From Crocodylus rhombifer (Eukaryota > Chordata > Crocodylia > Crocodylidae): a DNA stretch of 64,000 nucleotides. Positions 1 to 11,600 of the stretch are shown here, one piece after another (the first letter of the stretch is position 1; each line of letters begins with the position of its first letter). The stretch covers positions 124,001 through 188,000 of the forward strand of contig JAVSML010000944.1 in the NCBI GenBank assembly GCA_038503035.1. The letters are read 5' to 3'. Under the pieces are notes generated by a model. That model searched no databases. It saw only the letters and a program-made list of their open reading frames with translations, and was not told the DNA's origin. Made by a program: the position numbers and the translations under genes.

Positions 1-778
1 AAAAAATGCTCCAGATCTGAGAATTAATATGCAACTGTGATATTCTCTTTGAATACAGTAATTGTATAGACAGCAAAGTGGGAACTCCTCGTGCTTCTGT
101 CACACATTTGAAATATGAAGCAGTAAGTGTGTGTTTCTGTTTGAAAAAGCTTGCAAAATTAGAGCCAAATGTTGTGGTTTTCAGCTGGGCAGAGCTCCCA
201 TTGATGAAGGGCTGAAGGCTTTGTCTTTTATGGGCAAATATGGAACACATGCACAAAACTGAACTAAATGAGTTTTGGCAGTGTTTCTCCACAGAGCTCA
301 GCAGGGATGGAACAGGGTTGGGTGAAAACTTTGTTTCCTTTTTTATTTTTGGTATGGAAAATTTGAGTTTTTAACAAAACAGCTGCAAAGGGAAGGGGGA
401 AAGGTCTGGTGTCTGGAAAAACGGAATGCACCAAATCTGTTATAAACAAGTGGAGCAGGATCCAAATGTGTTGATTCTGAAATCCTGGCTTCTGGGTGCT
501 GTCACTCGGGCTCCCTGTGCTGCCATTCTTGGTGGGAACTGCTTGCCAGCAGGACGTCTTATTCTATGACATGTGAAGACATGCTGCTGCTGTGACTTGC
601 CACCTCCACTCACCAGGAGGAGAAACTGCAGTGCAACATGGGAGATGTAGTCAGGCAGAAAGCCTGGCTTGTTGAGGAGAAGGGGAACATGAGATTTATA
701 AACTACAACTCCCATATATCATTTCTGTTCTGAAGTGTTTGACTTATTGGCCAACCAGTTCCAGGACTTGGACACAGT
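1..778. other. intergenic, nothing recognised
   Basis: The sequence is A/T-rich and the only open frames are short and unrelated to anything I know. I see no splice-bounded exon, repeat end or RNA gene. Confidence 0.5.
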
Positions 779-958
779 GGGTGCATCTACACATTCATTA
801 ATGCGCTTTAGGTAATGTACATTTAAATCCATTGCCTCCACTGTGAAGTACTATTTGCCTATTTTAATGCACATTAGTGAAAGAGCACAGGTTTTTTGGT
901 GCTTTAATGTGCATTAAAATAGGCTAATGAGTATTAAAGTGCAATTGTAGAAGCACCC
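779..958. mobile_element. short MITE with terminal and internal inverted repeats
   Basis: The left end GGGTGCATCTACA is matched in reverse at the right end by GGGTGCTTCTACA (read on the minus strand). Inside, 857-876 and 905-924 are perfect 20-bp reverse complements separated by 28 nt, so the element folds into a hairpin. It has no coding capacity. The ends resemble those of the Harbinger-like element at 19501-21493, but no clear target-site duplication is visible, so the superfamily is an inference. Confidence 0.6.
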
Positions 959-1989
959 TGAAGTTAGGATTTCTGTATCTGCTGCTGCAATTGAGATTGT
1001 TCTGTGGCTCCTGCCTACCTCCATTTCCAACCAGTTCTAGGATTGAACCCTCCCTGCTGTTTTTGAAGAACAAGCAGAAATGCCTCCAAGAGGTGCTGCT
1101 GCTAATGTAGTCCAAGGCACTGTTCATGGCCACAGCCACTGATTTTGGCTTTTGTCTTGCTTTTGGCCTGTGGATGCATATAGTGATGCATGTGCTCTTT
1201 CCTTGCCTCTTGGTTACTTCCATTTGAGGAGAAACTGAAAAGGCTGTATCTTTTTCATCTTGGAAAATGAACAACGGGAGTGGAGGGAAATATTAGGGGC
1301 CTATGAAATGGCATAGAAAATGTAAATAAAGAACAACTACTTACTGTGTCTGGCAACAAATTGATTGGGTGCACCCTAATTTTACTTTTCAGACAGCAAG
1401 TTTAAAACAAACAAAAGTAAGCACGTTACTATATAACAAAACTGATTTGTGGAACTTGCTGCCCAAAAATGGGGTCCAAAAGTATAACTGGATTAACTCA
1501 TATTTGTTCTCATGAAACTGTAACCATTGTTGGTCTCATGGGGTAACATGAACAAAATGGAACCAGTGACAACAGCATTAATGTACCAAAAACTATTTAC
1601 TTTACATACAGATTGTTTGAAAAAGTATTTATGATGATTTGAATGCAAAATATTATTTAACTTGAACTATGAACAAAATTTAAACTTTTTTTTAAGTGTC
1701 AAAACATGAGTGAACAATTTGCTAAGTCTGCAGTTCACACTATTTTCAAACTAACAATTACTTCCAAATACATTTCTTAACTGTTTTAACTAAATATTGC
1801 ATTCCTCACAAAGCAGCAGTGATGTACTGTGGTGCACACAAGCAAATCACTTACACTCTTTGCATCATTTCCGGGTTTTGTGGCCATCTGTCCTTGGACA
1901 AAAAGCACAATGTCCACTCATACTTGCAGAAGGTTCTACTGGGGTGTGTTGTGGCAATTTGTAATTAGGGGAGTCATACCAGACTTGAT
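959..1989. other. intergenic, nothing recognised
   Basis: A/T-rich sequence with short open frames only. I see no exon or repeat boundary until the piggyBac remnant begins near 1990. Confidence 0.45.
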
Positions 1990-2604
1990 GGGCTTAGACA
2001 GATTGTGTGTATCCATCATTCTTCATTTTATTTGTCCATCGATCAATTGTTCTCCAAGCTCCTGCAAAAAAAAATCGCCGTTGTCTTAAATGTGATCTTT
2101 GCTTCCAGTTTGTGTTGTGGCCTAGTCAAATGATGAGGCTGGCAATGGCAGCCACATCCAGCATATTGAAAAATAGTGCCACTGGCAACCTGTTGCTTTT
2201 CCTCCCCCTCCCTGCCCCCCCATCTGCAGGTGGTCATATGGACTAAGTGGTCAAGGTTATCCACCCCACCCTTGTTTTTACTGTAGTCATGGATGATGTC
2301 TGGCTTTCTTTGCTCTCCACCCACTGAGAGGTCATGGTGCATGCTTGACAGCAGCAGCATAACTTTGGACTTCTTTGGAACACGGGAAACTAGGATGAGT
2401 TTCCCATCAAAAGCAAAAATGGATGAAAAAGTTTCCCCTGAACGCAACAAGATGCTCATCAACCATCAGGTGTATTCCAATGGAATATACTATTTCCTGA
2501 GCTGCTCCACAAATTGTGTCCAAATATGTTTGAAGGCAGCAAGCCTGTTCACAGCTCTCCTTTCCTCATGTGTCAGTTTGTTGTCAAATATCAGGTAGTT
2601 AGTG
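1990..2604 (-). pseudogene. piggyBac-family transposase fragment (broken)
   Basis: Reading on the minus strand from about 2604 downward, the conceptual protein shows piggyBac transposase (DDE_Tnp_1_7) signatures in the expected order. First comes a segment with LTHEERR and an FVE box. Then, in another frame, comes MVDEHLVAFRGN, like the family's VDEQLVAFRG box. Next are LLLSSMHHD, KPDIIHDYSKNKGGVDNLD and a late block like FNMLDVAAIASLII. The blocks sit in different frames and stop codons separate them, so the gene is dead. An internal stretch between the VDEH box and the MHHD box also seems to be missing. The N-terminal part is absent because a CR1 LINE begins at about 2605. No piggyBac TIR or TTAA duplication was identified. 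The family call is secure; the boundaries are approximate. Confidence 0.8.
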
Positions 2605-3716
2605 GTTTCATAGACATTGGGGGCTTGAAAGGACCTCATGAGACCATTGAGTCCAGCCCCCCTGCCAGGGGCAGGAAGTCTGGGATCATCTGATCCCTGC
2701 AGTAAGATAAGCATTCAAATGCCTTTTGAATGAGTCCAGAGTAGGTGGTTGTACCACCTCTGGGGGAGTCTGTTCCAGGCCTTGGACACTCGGACCGTAA
2801 AAAAAGTTTTTCCTTATATCGAGTCTGAATCAGACTCCTAGAGGTTTGTGGCTGTTAGACCTATTTATCTCTTGGAGAGCCTTGGTGAACATCTGTTCTC
2901 CCAGATCCTGATGCACCCCACTTATAAACTTATAGGCAACCACCAAGTCCTCCCTGAGGCTTTTCTTTGCCAGGCTGAAGAGTCCCATGTCCCTCAGCCT
3001 CTCTTCTTAAGGCTTGCTCTCTTGGCCTTTGATCACATGGGTGGGTCTCCTCTGGACTCTCTTGAGCTTATCCGCATCCCTCTTGAAGTGTGTGTGGGGG
3101 GGGAGCGGGGTCCAAAACTGGATGAAGTACTCCAGCTGCAGCCTCGCTAAGGCTGAGTAAAGCAGGAGAATGATGTCCTTGGTTTTGCTCGAGATGCATC
3201 AGTAGATGCATGCCAGAGTTTTGTTTGCTCTGCTGACCAAAGCATTGCATTGGGGGCTCATGTTCATCTTGTAGTCAACCAAGACCCCCAAGTCCCTTTT
3301 GGTCATGGTGCTAGTGAGTGTAGCACCACTTAGCTTATAAATATAATGCTGGATTTTTCTCCCAAGGTGGAGTACATTGCATTTCTCTGTGTTGAATACC
3401 ACCCGGTTTTGGTCTGCCCACTTTGCAAGCTAGTTCAGGTTGGCCTATATCCCCAGCACGATCACCTTCCCCCATAGTTTAGTGTTGCCTATGAACTTTG
3501 CCAGTCCGCATCTGATGCCCAAATCCAGGTCGTTAATGATGATATTGAACAGTATCAACCCAAGCACTGAGCCCTGGGGGACTCCATCTGTGCCACGTTG
3601 ATTTGTTTCCATCAACTAGTACCCTTTGGATCTGACCCCAGAACCAGTTCCCCAGCCATAAGATTGTGAGATGGTTGAGGCCACAGTTCCCCGGCTTGGT
3701 TTTGAGGACATCATGA
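2605..3716 (-). mobile_element. CR1 LINE, 5'-truncated 3' portion
   Basis: On the minus strand this encodes the C-terminal half of a CR1 reverse-transcriptase protein in pieces. One piece, 3402-3199, contains VFNTEKCNVLHLG and RDLGVLVDYKMNMS. It then runs into the typical CR1 3' tail (CCAGCCCCCCTGCC on the plus strand), ending in TTTCATAGAC at about 2605. Frame shifts and stops are frequent. The 3' end abuts the piggyBac fragment, so this CR1 probably inserted into the piggyBac copy. The upstream limit near 3716 is where a second, older CR1 copy begins. Confidence 0.8.
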
Positions 3717-4150
3717 GAGAACTCTAGGGTAGGTGCCTGTACCACCCTGGCTGGGAGTCTATTCTAGAGTCTGGTCACATGAACTGTGAAGAAGTTTGTC
3801 CTTGTATCCAATCTTATTCCTTCTTCTAGGAGTTTGAGGATTGCCCCCAGCAATCATCATAAACTCTTAAAAGAAGGTTTCAGACTGGATATAAGGTTTT
3901 CCCCTGGGGCTTTTTGATGAATAGCTGTTCGCCTAGCCCGAGGCTCTCCCCTGATTATATTTTGTAAGCTGCCACTAACCCCCCCTGAAGTCTTCTCTTT
4001 TCTAGGCTGAATAGTCCCATATCAGTCAGCCTGTCCTCACATGGCTTGTTCTTCAGGTCTCTAATCAGATGAGTGTTTTTTCTCTGGACTCTCCCAAGCT
4101 TCTCCACATCCTTCTTGCAGTGTGGTGCCCAGAATTGGATGCAGTAATTA
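3717..4150 (-). mobile_element. older diverged CR1 LINE fragment
   Basis: The plus-strand reading repeats CR1 3'-region landmarks in the same order as the neighbouring copy: GGTAGGTGCCTGTACCACC, TAGGCTGAATAGTCCCAT and CTCTGGACTCTCCCAAGCTT. It is clearly more diverged, so it is an older minus-strand copy. It lacks its own 3' tail, and on the high side it is interrupted by the hAT insertion at 4159. Confidence 0.7.
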
Positions 4151-4158
4151 GGCTAGGT

Positions 4159-4419
4159 CAGTGGTTCTCACCCCATGCTAGATGCAAATCATCCTTCAGA
4201 AAATGCCAGCTCTTAGCTTTCACTTTATTTTTGGCTATAGAAAAATAATAGAGCAATTGTTCTGCTGTAAAAAGTTTAGAGACCACAACAGGTCTTTGTC
4301 ACTGGATTCCTTTCTGAAACCTCTTGAGTTTAGCTTGTAATCATGTGTGGGTGTGGCATTCGTGCAACCTCCTGTAGCAGGTTAAAAAGATCTCATAGCA
4401 CCCTGGTTGGAAATCACTG
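4159..4419. mobile_element. non-autonomous hAT transposon with 8-bp TSD
   Basis: The left end is CAGTGGTTCTCACC and the right end read in reverse is CAGTGATTTCCAACC, the common vertebrate hAT terminal repeat. The flanks GGCTAGGT (4151-4158) and GGCTAGAT (4420-4427) form an 8-bp target-site duplication with one mismatch, diagnostic of hAT. The 261-bp body is non-coding and belongs to the same family as the copy at 22255-22498, sharing the interior stretch CAGCTCTTAGCTTTCACT. Confidence 0.85.
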
Positions 4420-4427
4420 GGCTAGAT

Positions 4428-5661
4428 GGATCTAACCCAGCATGCCAGGCCTTATTCTTTATGGCTGAAGAGAGAACAGCCCTGGGGCACCATTCTGTGG
4501 GGAGCCAGAGATGCAAAGTCTGCTCTCCTAGCTTGGTGCCCAGTCAGTATGGGATTGTTACACTTTGCTGTAAGAGGAGCCTTTAATGTTGTAGGGTTGT
4601 AGTGAAGGATTCTGCCCTGAGACTTGAAAACATGTCCATCCTCTTTTTGTGTTGGACCTTCATGGGAAGAGGAAAGTAATGGTAATTTAAAATTGTATTT
4701 TGAAAGCAAGAGAGTCTCAGCACCATACATCACCAAAATAAGACAATTTTATTGGTCATGACTGCCTGTAATAATAATAGTTGTCTAGACATTTTAAGCT
4801 GCTTAAATAATTGCCATGACATTAATCTATTGCAGGTGCCATGGCCAAACTGAGTAATGGAGTCACATGGAAACTCATTTTCTACAGCAACTCAAATTGC
4901 CCCTGGCATCCAGAGGGAGAGGAAAGATAATCCAGAACAGGAGTTGGCAATGTTTTCCAGTGGCAGGCAGGGATGACCCAGCTCGGGTCTGAGGCACAAG
5001 GTCATTATCTCCCTGCTGCCCAGCTGGGGCATGGTGGGCAGAGCCCTCCCTCAGCTGGCTACTGCCAGATCCAAAGGCTATATGGGCCGAGGCCAGCCTG
5101 CAAGCCATAGATTGCCAAGCTCTCATGTAGAGGTTAAGGTGATAACTGGGGCCTAAGTTCAATTATCTGCTCTGCTGTGGACAGGGTGGTCTTTTAGGTC
5201 CAGTACCTGCACAGGCACTTAAGTGCCTCAGTCCCAATCTACCAATTCACTTTGTACTACGGAGGTCCTTAGTTGTCACCTGACCCCATAAGCTCCTAAA
5301 GTCTTTCATCACCTCAAGTTCTCCCATCAGGGTCTCATAGACACCTAAATATTTGCTGTTGGTCATGCACAGAGCCATCTAGGCTCTAACTGCTGAGCAG
5401 CTTACTGCCCTAGCCAGTTTCACAGAATAGGTGCTGCCCCTGCCTATCTTGTATAGACATGCTCAGAGCACTTCAAGTCACTCATGAAAGAGGGCTGAAA
5501 GAGAAGATGCCCTCAGCTGCTTTCCCAGGAGCCCAATGCTTACGATACTGGGCTGGGATACAGAAAAGGCAAGCTGCCTCCATTTTGTGAATAATTGTTA
5601 AGGTAAAGTGGAGAGGAGAGTGAAGAGAAGAGACTAGAAAGTTCTCACCCGCAGGTAACTA
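4428..5661. other. intergenic, nothing recognised
   Basis: No open frame resembles a known protein, and I found no repeat with definable ends. Confidence 0.4.
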
Positions 5662-5800
5662 CAGCCTGATGGCTAGAGATTTTCACTAGACAGTGGTGAC
5701 CTGGATTCAAATCCCTACTCCACATCGGACAAAGAAAGGACTTGGGTCTCCCATATTCTAGGTGCATGCTTCAGTCACTGGACTACTGGGTAAGGGAAAA
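5662..5800. repeat. tRNA-derived SINE, two tRNA-like halves head to head
   Basis: The first half (about 5662-5724) has an A-box-like TGGCTAGAG and a B-box-like GGATTCAAATCC on the plus strand. The second half, read on the minus strand from about 5793, has CAGTAGTCCAGTGACTG followed by GGGAGACCCAAGTCC, again a tRNA-like A-box and anticodon-arm pattern. Neither half folds as an intact tRNA by eye, so this is a SINE or decayed tRNA pair, not a functional tRNA gene. Confidence 0.55.
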
Positions 5801-5984
5801 GCCACTAACATTTGCCTCAACTCTGGTTGTGGCATACTTTGGAAATGCTACTGACAGGGCTGTCGGAACCAAATGAAGGCCCCAAGGTCACGGTGGGCCG
5901 TGTGGTGGCTTGGAACGGAACAGGCGGGATTATTGGCGAGGAGTTCTGAGGCATGAGACTCGTATGGTTTCAAAACAAGATGGA

Positions 5985-5990
5985 TTTATT
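5985..5990 (-). terminator. LTR polyadenylation signal AATAAA
   Basis: The plus strand reads TTTATT, giving AATAAA on the viral strand. It is followed within about 10-15 nt by a T-rich stretch, as expected for a cleavage element. It lies about 125 nt before the LTR 3' end, so U5 would be short. Confidence 0.6.
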
Positions 5991-6520
5991 AACTTACGCT
6001 TTGAGGTGTAGGTGACGATGCATTCTTCAGTTACAGTTAAACAGACAACAAGGGGGTCTGCTGGCCCATGAGGTTCACTAGCGAGCCTTTGCATTCTACC
6101 CCTGGAGGGATAGGTGCGGCTACCCACTAGCTAGTCCCAGGGCTGGTCAACAGCTTATAGTTGGAATACAAACAAACGAAATCTGTAACTCATAGAACGA
6201 GAACGATGTCGTGACGCCAGTCCAGTGATGGACAACAGGTGATCGGAAGACAAAGCCAAGGTCGGAAGCCGAGATTGGAGAAGCAGAGATGTAATTGAGG
6301 CGAGTAGGGATGATCCGAGTCGTGATTGGTAATCGGTGCCAATGTTAGTCGAAAGCCAGAAGATCAATATGATAAGGACGAGACAAGGTCGAAGACGAAG
6401 CGACAATCCGTGTGGGAGGAGACCGATAGGCCTGATAGGCCTTACTGAGGAACAGTCCCTGATAGACAGCCTCTGTTCTCAGTCAAGCGGTCTCTCCTCC
6501 TTGAGCAGGGGCTCACCAGC

Positions 6521-6546
6521 CTTTTATACCAATTTAGTAGCCAATC
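6521..6546 (-). promoter_or_regulatory. LTR core promoter: TATA box and nearby ATTGG
   Basis: On the viral strand TATAAAAG occupies 6528-6521. GATTGGCT, an inverted CCAAT box, lies just upstream around 6546-6539. Initiation would be expected near 6495. This promoter survives only in the 3' LTR, so any transcription would run out of the provirus toward lower coordinates. Confidence 0.6.
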
Positions 6547-6804
6547 AAAACACTTTCTCAATGGAAATTTCTGGTCAAATTACCTCATGTTATTGCTGTA
6601 CTGAGCATGCGTCTGGTAAGGCTCTTTTACGTGACTGAGCATGCTCAAGCTGAAAACTAGGTCACACATGATTGACAGGCCCAAGGGTTGAGCAGAGGGC
6701 AAGCTCTGAGTGTGCTATGGAATTTTCCGTCCACTTGGACTGTGTGCGCATGTCAGACTCAGCTCTCTGTATTGGCAGCATAAACCAAAAATTTTACTTT
6801 GACA

Positions 6805-6815
6805 TGCCCCCTTGC
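6805..6815 (-). other. candidate polypurine tract next to 3' LTR
   Basis: The viral strand reads GCAAGGGGGCA immediately before the LTR's TGTC. This is the position where plus-strand priming occurs in retroviruses. The tract is short, so the assignment rests mainly on position. Confidence 0.45.
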
Positions 6816-6819
6816 TGTC

Positions 6820-8455
6820 AATACAGGAGCGCCGAATTCGGGTTCAACAGTTGTCTCCGAACTCGTCCTTATTGTGAACTTTTACATATGTGGGCAACTT
6901 AGTGTATACTAAAACGGACAGATTTGATAATTGTCTTCGTACACATTGAAATACACAACAAACTAATGTACCAACTACAATTATAACAACTAGGAATTAA
7001 ATCAACGGGGTTAATAGGTTCATTAACCAAGATGAAGCGTTCCACCCGAACCACTTAAAGATTCTCAAAAGCCAGCCTTGACCGATGCCAGAAATAGCGT
7101 TCACATTTTCGGCAATTTCTTTGATTTTCCCAATCTGGTTTTGTAATGGGATTGAAACATTCGGGATGGCTATGCAACACGTCGCTTGAGAGATTTAAGT
7201 ATTGGCATAGCCCTCCTTGCTGGATTAATAGGACATCCAGCGCTAATCGGTTCTGAATTGTCATATGGGACGTGGCTTGAAGTTGCTGGTCAATTAGTTC
7301 GAAGCCTGTCACTGTGTTATTAGCCAAGAGCTCGACTTGTTCTGCCAACTTGGCAAGTGCTATTCTTACTTTCGCTATACCAAGACCCCAAAGGAAAAGC
7401 CCTTCGAAGGCCCAACTAAGTACTTGAGCTATCTTTTCCCCATGTGTGAGCGAGCTCCACACTGGGGTAGTTGATCGGATGTGATGGTGTAAGACAGCTG
7501 GACTGGGGGGATGAGCCATATTAGCTAACAGCGGTGGGCAAAATAAAACTGAACTTAGAAAATACTGTACACCCGACAAAGTGGCCGGTAAGGTGGTGTA
7601 CAGTAGTCCGTCTGAGCACGCCCAGGCCAGGCCGAATGGTGCCAGTGTGCTTAACTCAGAGCATTGGCCTGGGAAAGGGAAAGCATGCCTTGCTCGCTCC
7701 AAGGGGCTGGGCTGTCTGACGGGTAGTGCTACGCCGTGGCAGGCGGCGCTTAACAGTATAGCCCTCAGGGTAGGGTAATAGAACCCAAAACATGAGTCAT
7801 TTCTCCGAGAACCCGATCAAGTTAAATTAACGGCTAACGATTCGTCCCACTTGACCAAGGGAGTGGGTTTTATGAGCGGCGACAAAGTGACTACTGTTAT
7901 GATTTTCCTACTGTGAGGTGTGAGGTTAAGATACCACAGTGGTGTGATCGAATGAGGGTCCCACGTTAGTGAGTTATCTGGTCAAGACCAATCGTTTCCT
8001 TGGCGGTGTATTCCCCAGGGAATGGCCGAACAGGCATAAGGCCTTCCGTTTGTGAAACATCCCCCATGGGGGAAATGGGTGGCTTCAGAAAAATTCATCC
8101 ACGTAAGATTTGGGGGCCACGCAAAACTAATAAAAGCAGAGTCTCTTTTTATAGAAACATTAATGGACTTTTTCGGACTCTTTAAAATTTGATAGAACCA
8201 GTCTGAGACGTTGAATGGCTATAGGTAAGGGGTGAGGACCGGATCCTCCACTGATATGGGAATCTTAAGGCAAGCGGTTATCCTGTCACCAGTCCCCTCA
8301 TCCCCGGTAGCGTTGGCCCAGAGTGATAGGAGGTGAAGAACCGAGTTCAAGGAGAATTTGAGCTCAGTAACTGAATCGACAGATGGTTTCACAACATATG
8401 TACAACATATGCACAAGATTAGAATCAGTTCGACAGCTTTGGGTTTCACTACCAT
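6820..8455 (-). pseudogene. env: env pseudogene (surface and transmembrane subunits)
   Basis: The frame opens at an ATG at 8455 with a hydrophobic signal-peptide-like segment (about residues 8-20, rich in I, L and C). It stays in one frame to 7055, broken by TAG at 8219-8221 and TGA at 7982-7984 and 7817-7819. The distal part has a hydrophobic fusion-peptide-like stretch and the heptad region with QNRLALDVLLIQQGG and a following Cys (about 7255-7200), characteristic of retroviral TM subunits. After the stop at 7055, a +1 frame change leads to a strongly hydrophobic membrane anchor (about 6940-7000), itself preceded by a nonsense codon, and a short basic tail. The product would have been a compact glycoprotein of roughly 500 residues, several times disabled. 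I see no clear furin site. Confidence 0.8.
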
Positions 8456-8641
8456 CACGTAATGGTAGGTTGGTGGTCTTTCATCGCTGAGTTTGTGTTT
8501 CCCAATGCTCTAGTCCAGATAGGGTGTGGTCAGGTCACTCTCTTTCTCGAAGCGTCTCACGGTAATCGCCGCTTTATGCTGAAAGATAAAACAAAGTGGG
8601 ACAGAACGGGAACTAATATACAAATATATACAAGTATTACA

Positions 8642-11600
8642 TCACGAGCCTGTTTTTGCAATGTCTTTGATGGCTCGTCTGGCTAGCCAATTGTGATGAA
8701 TCAGTAAGCATTGCCTACTGTCCTCTAATTTGACAAGGTAGGTGTTGGGGTATTTTTTTGAGGATATTATTAATCCTTTTAAGACTTTAGGATGGCGGTT
8801 CTTCGGGTCCGGAAGTGTAACCCAGACAAGTTCTGATGATTTAAACTTGGCTTTCCACGGTCTGATGAGCAATGGCTCCTTTTCTATCCAAAGCTCTTTT
8901 CCGGCATTCAAGTTGGTAAGTACATCATGATTGTATTTGGTCCACCCCTTGTATGACCCATTTCCCTTTATTCGCAATGCCTCTTTGTACAGTCCGACCG
9001 CTCTCTCCACCATCCCATTTGATTGGGGGTGGTACAGTACGTGATGGTGCCAGTTAATATTGTGTAGTGTGGCGAATTTTTCTATAGCTGCAGACGTAAA
9101 TGGTGGGCCTCCATCTGACTGGATAGTTTTTGGTACTTGCCATACGGCAAACATGCTTGTCAGAGCGGTTATTACAGCTGCTGCGTGAGTTCTTCGTAAA
9201 GGGACTACCGTGATCTGACGCATCCCTAGATCCACCACAATTAGTCCCTTATTTGGAACTGTGGCTCCAGGCAAGGGTCCTAGAAAGTCAATCTGCCAGG
9301 TCTTCCCAGGCTCAAACCTGTCCTTGTTCAGAACACCTTTTGTATTCCCCGTGGGGTGACATTTCTCTTTGGCGCATGCCTCACATGCCTGGGTTATTCT
9401 TTTCCAGTCCTCTTGGTTACCGTACTTTTGATTATCTTTGATTTTCTGATTCCATTTTTTGTGGCAGGCCCGGGGATCTGGATGGCCCCAATTTTCATGT
9501 AACCAGGCCAGGTACGGGTCTACACATAACTTTTCATCAGTGCCTTGGGCGGTTAGTACATATCCCGTGCGAGTTGATTCTTCTAACAACCGGTCAATTG
9601 TTTTGTGTGTTGGATCTGTATCGCTCCTGTGTGAGCGGGTGTGTTTCAGAAGAGGTGGCACGTTGAAACCGGATAGTAGCTCATGGATTTCTTCCCAAAT
9701 TTCTAGGTTCTCTGATGGTGAAACTGTACCTGTGGTGATACGATAGATGTATTGTGAATCCACTGCCATGATGGGCACAGGGAGTGTCCCATTATGATGT
9801 TGTAAACAGTGACTTATCATCTCACGAAATCCCAGCAATTCATTTTTCTGGGCGGATCCGCAACCATTGTGGATTTGATGTTCGTGGCATGGATGGCAAT
9901 AAAATCCATATTTCCCATTTTCATGGGTGGTGCCATCCGATACCATCCACACTGGTTGGGTCGTTCCGTATAGAAGGATCTTCGTGTCTTCGGTAATGGG
10001 TTCCGGAGGTGGTATGTCCTCATGCTTCCAGTTGTGCCATTGGTATAGATGGTTTAGTACCAGGGCACTCCAGGTGGATGGTTCGCCCTGGAAGCATGAG
10101 TCCGGTCAATCGTGAATTAACCGGGGAAGCAGGGTTGCCCCTACCGCCTTCAATTTTCCGTGTCCGACGGCTAATGACTTGGTCAGTTGAGCAGCTAGGA
10201 GAACTTTTCCCACTGCGCCATAACGATGCTGTGCCGACTGGATTGTATGGTGTGTGACGTATACAAGGCTCCCCTCAGAATCCCTCACGGTGGCAAAGAG
10301 GTGTTCCTTGGAGAAGCCGACTGTCACCACCAGCGGTGTGGCAAAGTCAGTGGCGCTTAGGGGGGTGTTCTCCACGGCAACAAGTAGTTTATTCAATGCT
10401 TTCATATCTTTAGATGTCCACGGAGTTTTTTGCCTAGTCTTTTCCCTGATTTGACACTGGATCCTTGACAGAACTGGTAGATGCTCTGGCATTATGTAAT
10501 TCCTGAACCAATTTAATTTCCCTAAAAGGGATTGAAAGTCTGTTTTTGTCATCAGGGTTTTATTTCTCATGATGATGATGTCCAGTTTTTTGTGAGATGT
10601 TCCATGTCGTTTGTTTCCTTCGAACGCCGTCCCCAAAAACTCAATGTTAGATGTTGGTTCTAGTTTGGACTTTTGTAAATTTACTACCCATCCATCTTCA
10701 GACAGGTGTTTTATGAGGTTCTGAGTGATTTTCTGGACTACGTCTTTTGTTCGGCCCCTAATGGCTACGTCATCGATGTAACTCCATATTTTAACGTTTT
10801 GGCTGTCTGGGTTACCTTGGTAGAATCATTCGAGACTGTCGTTTATGGCACTAGTGGCCAACACTGGGGCGTTGCGGTACCCCCAGGGACATACATTCCA
10901 CTTGTACATCTTGCCAGCTACACACATGTTTAATACTCCACTGTCGTCATTAATTGGGATGGAAAAAAACATCTCCTTTAGATCCAGCATTGTACCCGGC
11001 CATTGGTTAGCTTGGTACTCCGCCATCTCACATAGGCTTTGGACTAGCATACACGGCATTGCTTATGATAAAACGGTACAGCGTTTGTTTACTTCCCTGT
11101 AGTCTACTACCAGTCTAACTTCGTTTGGCTTACCAGGTTTTGCGATGCCCCATCCCGGTGACAGTCTTGTACTTGTGTGGACTGGAGTAATTGATCTTTG
11201 GTCCTCCAATCGCTTTAGCAGTGTAATCAAAGGATCACAAAGGTAAGCCTTCGTGGGGATAGGAGTGTAACGCCACGAAGAGATGGTCTTTAATTCTGGC
11301 TTGTGCCAGTTGTTGTACGAGATGATATTAATCGGTAATGCTTCTAGGACCTGTTGTTTCAAATCCAGAGCTCTTATTCCCAGTACTCCCAAGATGTTGA
11401 TGCCCCCTAGCACTGCATCTAATTTCTTCTGGTGACCCTCCACTAGGAACTTCACGTGGGCTGCTGCCGTAGCGGTATTTAGACCTTGTACCATCATTAT
11501 TTGGTTGGTTTTCACGTGAGGGATTGATGCTTTAATTACGTTGACTTGTGCCCCTGTGTCCAGTAGGAACTTCGTAGGGGTTATCTTATTCACCTCGTCA

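Larger units (their letters stand above)
5861..6804 (-). repeat. 3' LTR of the endogenous retrovirus, complete
   Basis: The 944-bp unit runs TGTC...GACA on the plus strand. The last 91 bp (6714-6804, the start of U3 in viral orientation) recur at 13065-13155 with the same length and only two substitutions, both transitions. A TATA box near 6522 and an AATAAA at 5985 give a U3 of about 0.3 kb, an R of roughly 0.5 kb and a U5 of about 0.1 kb. R is therefore unusually long if those two signals are the ones used. Confidence 0.9.

Noticed and set aside
2043..2246. Plus-strand open frames over the piggyBac fragment
   Set aside because: They are antisense shadows of the transposase remnant.
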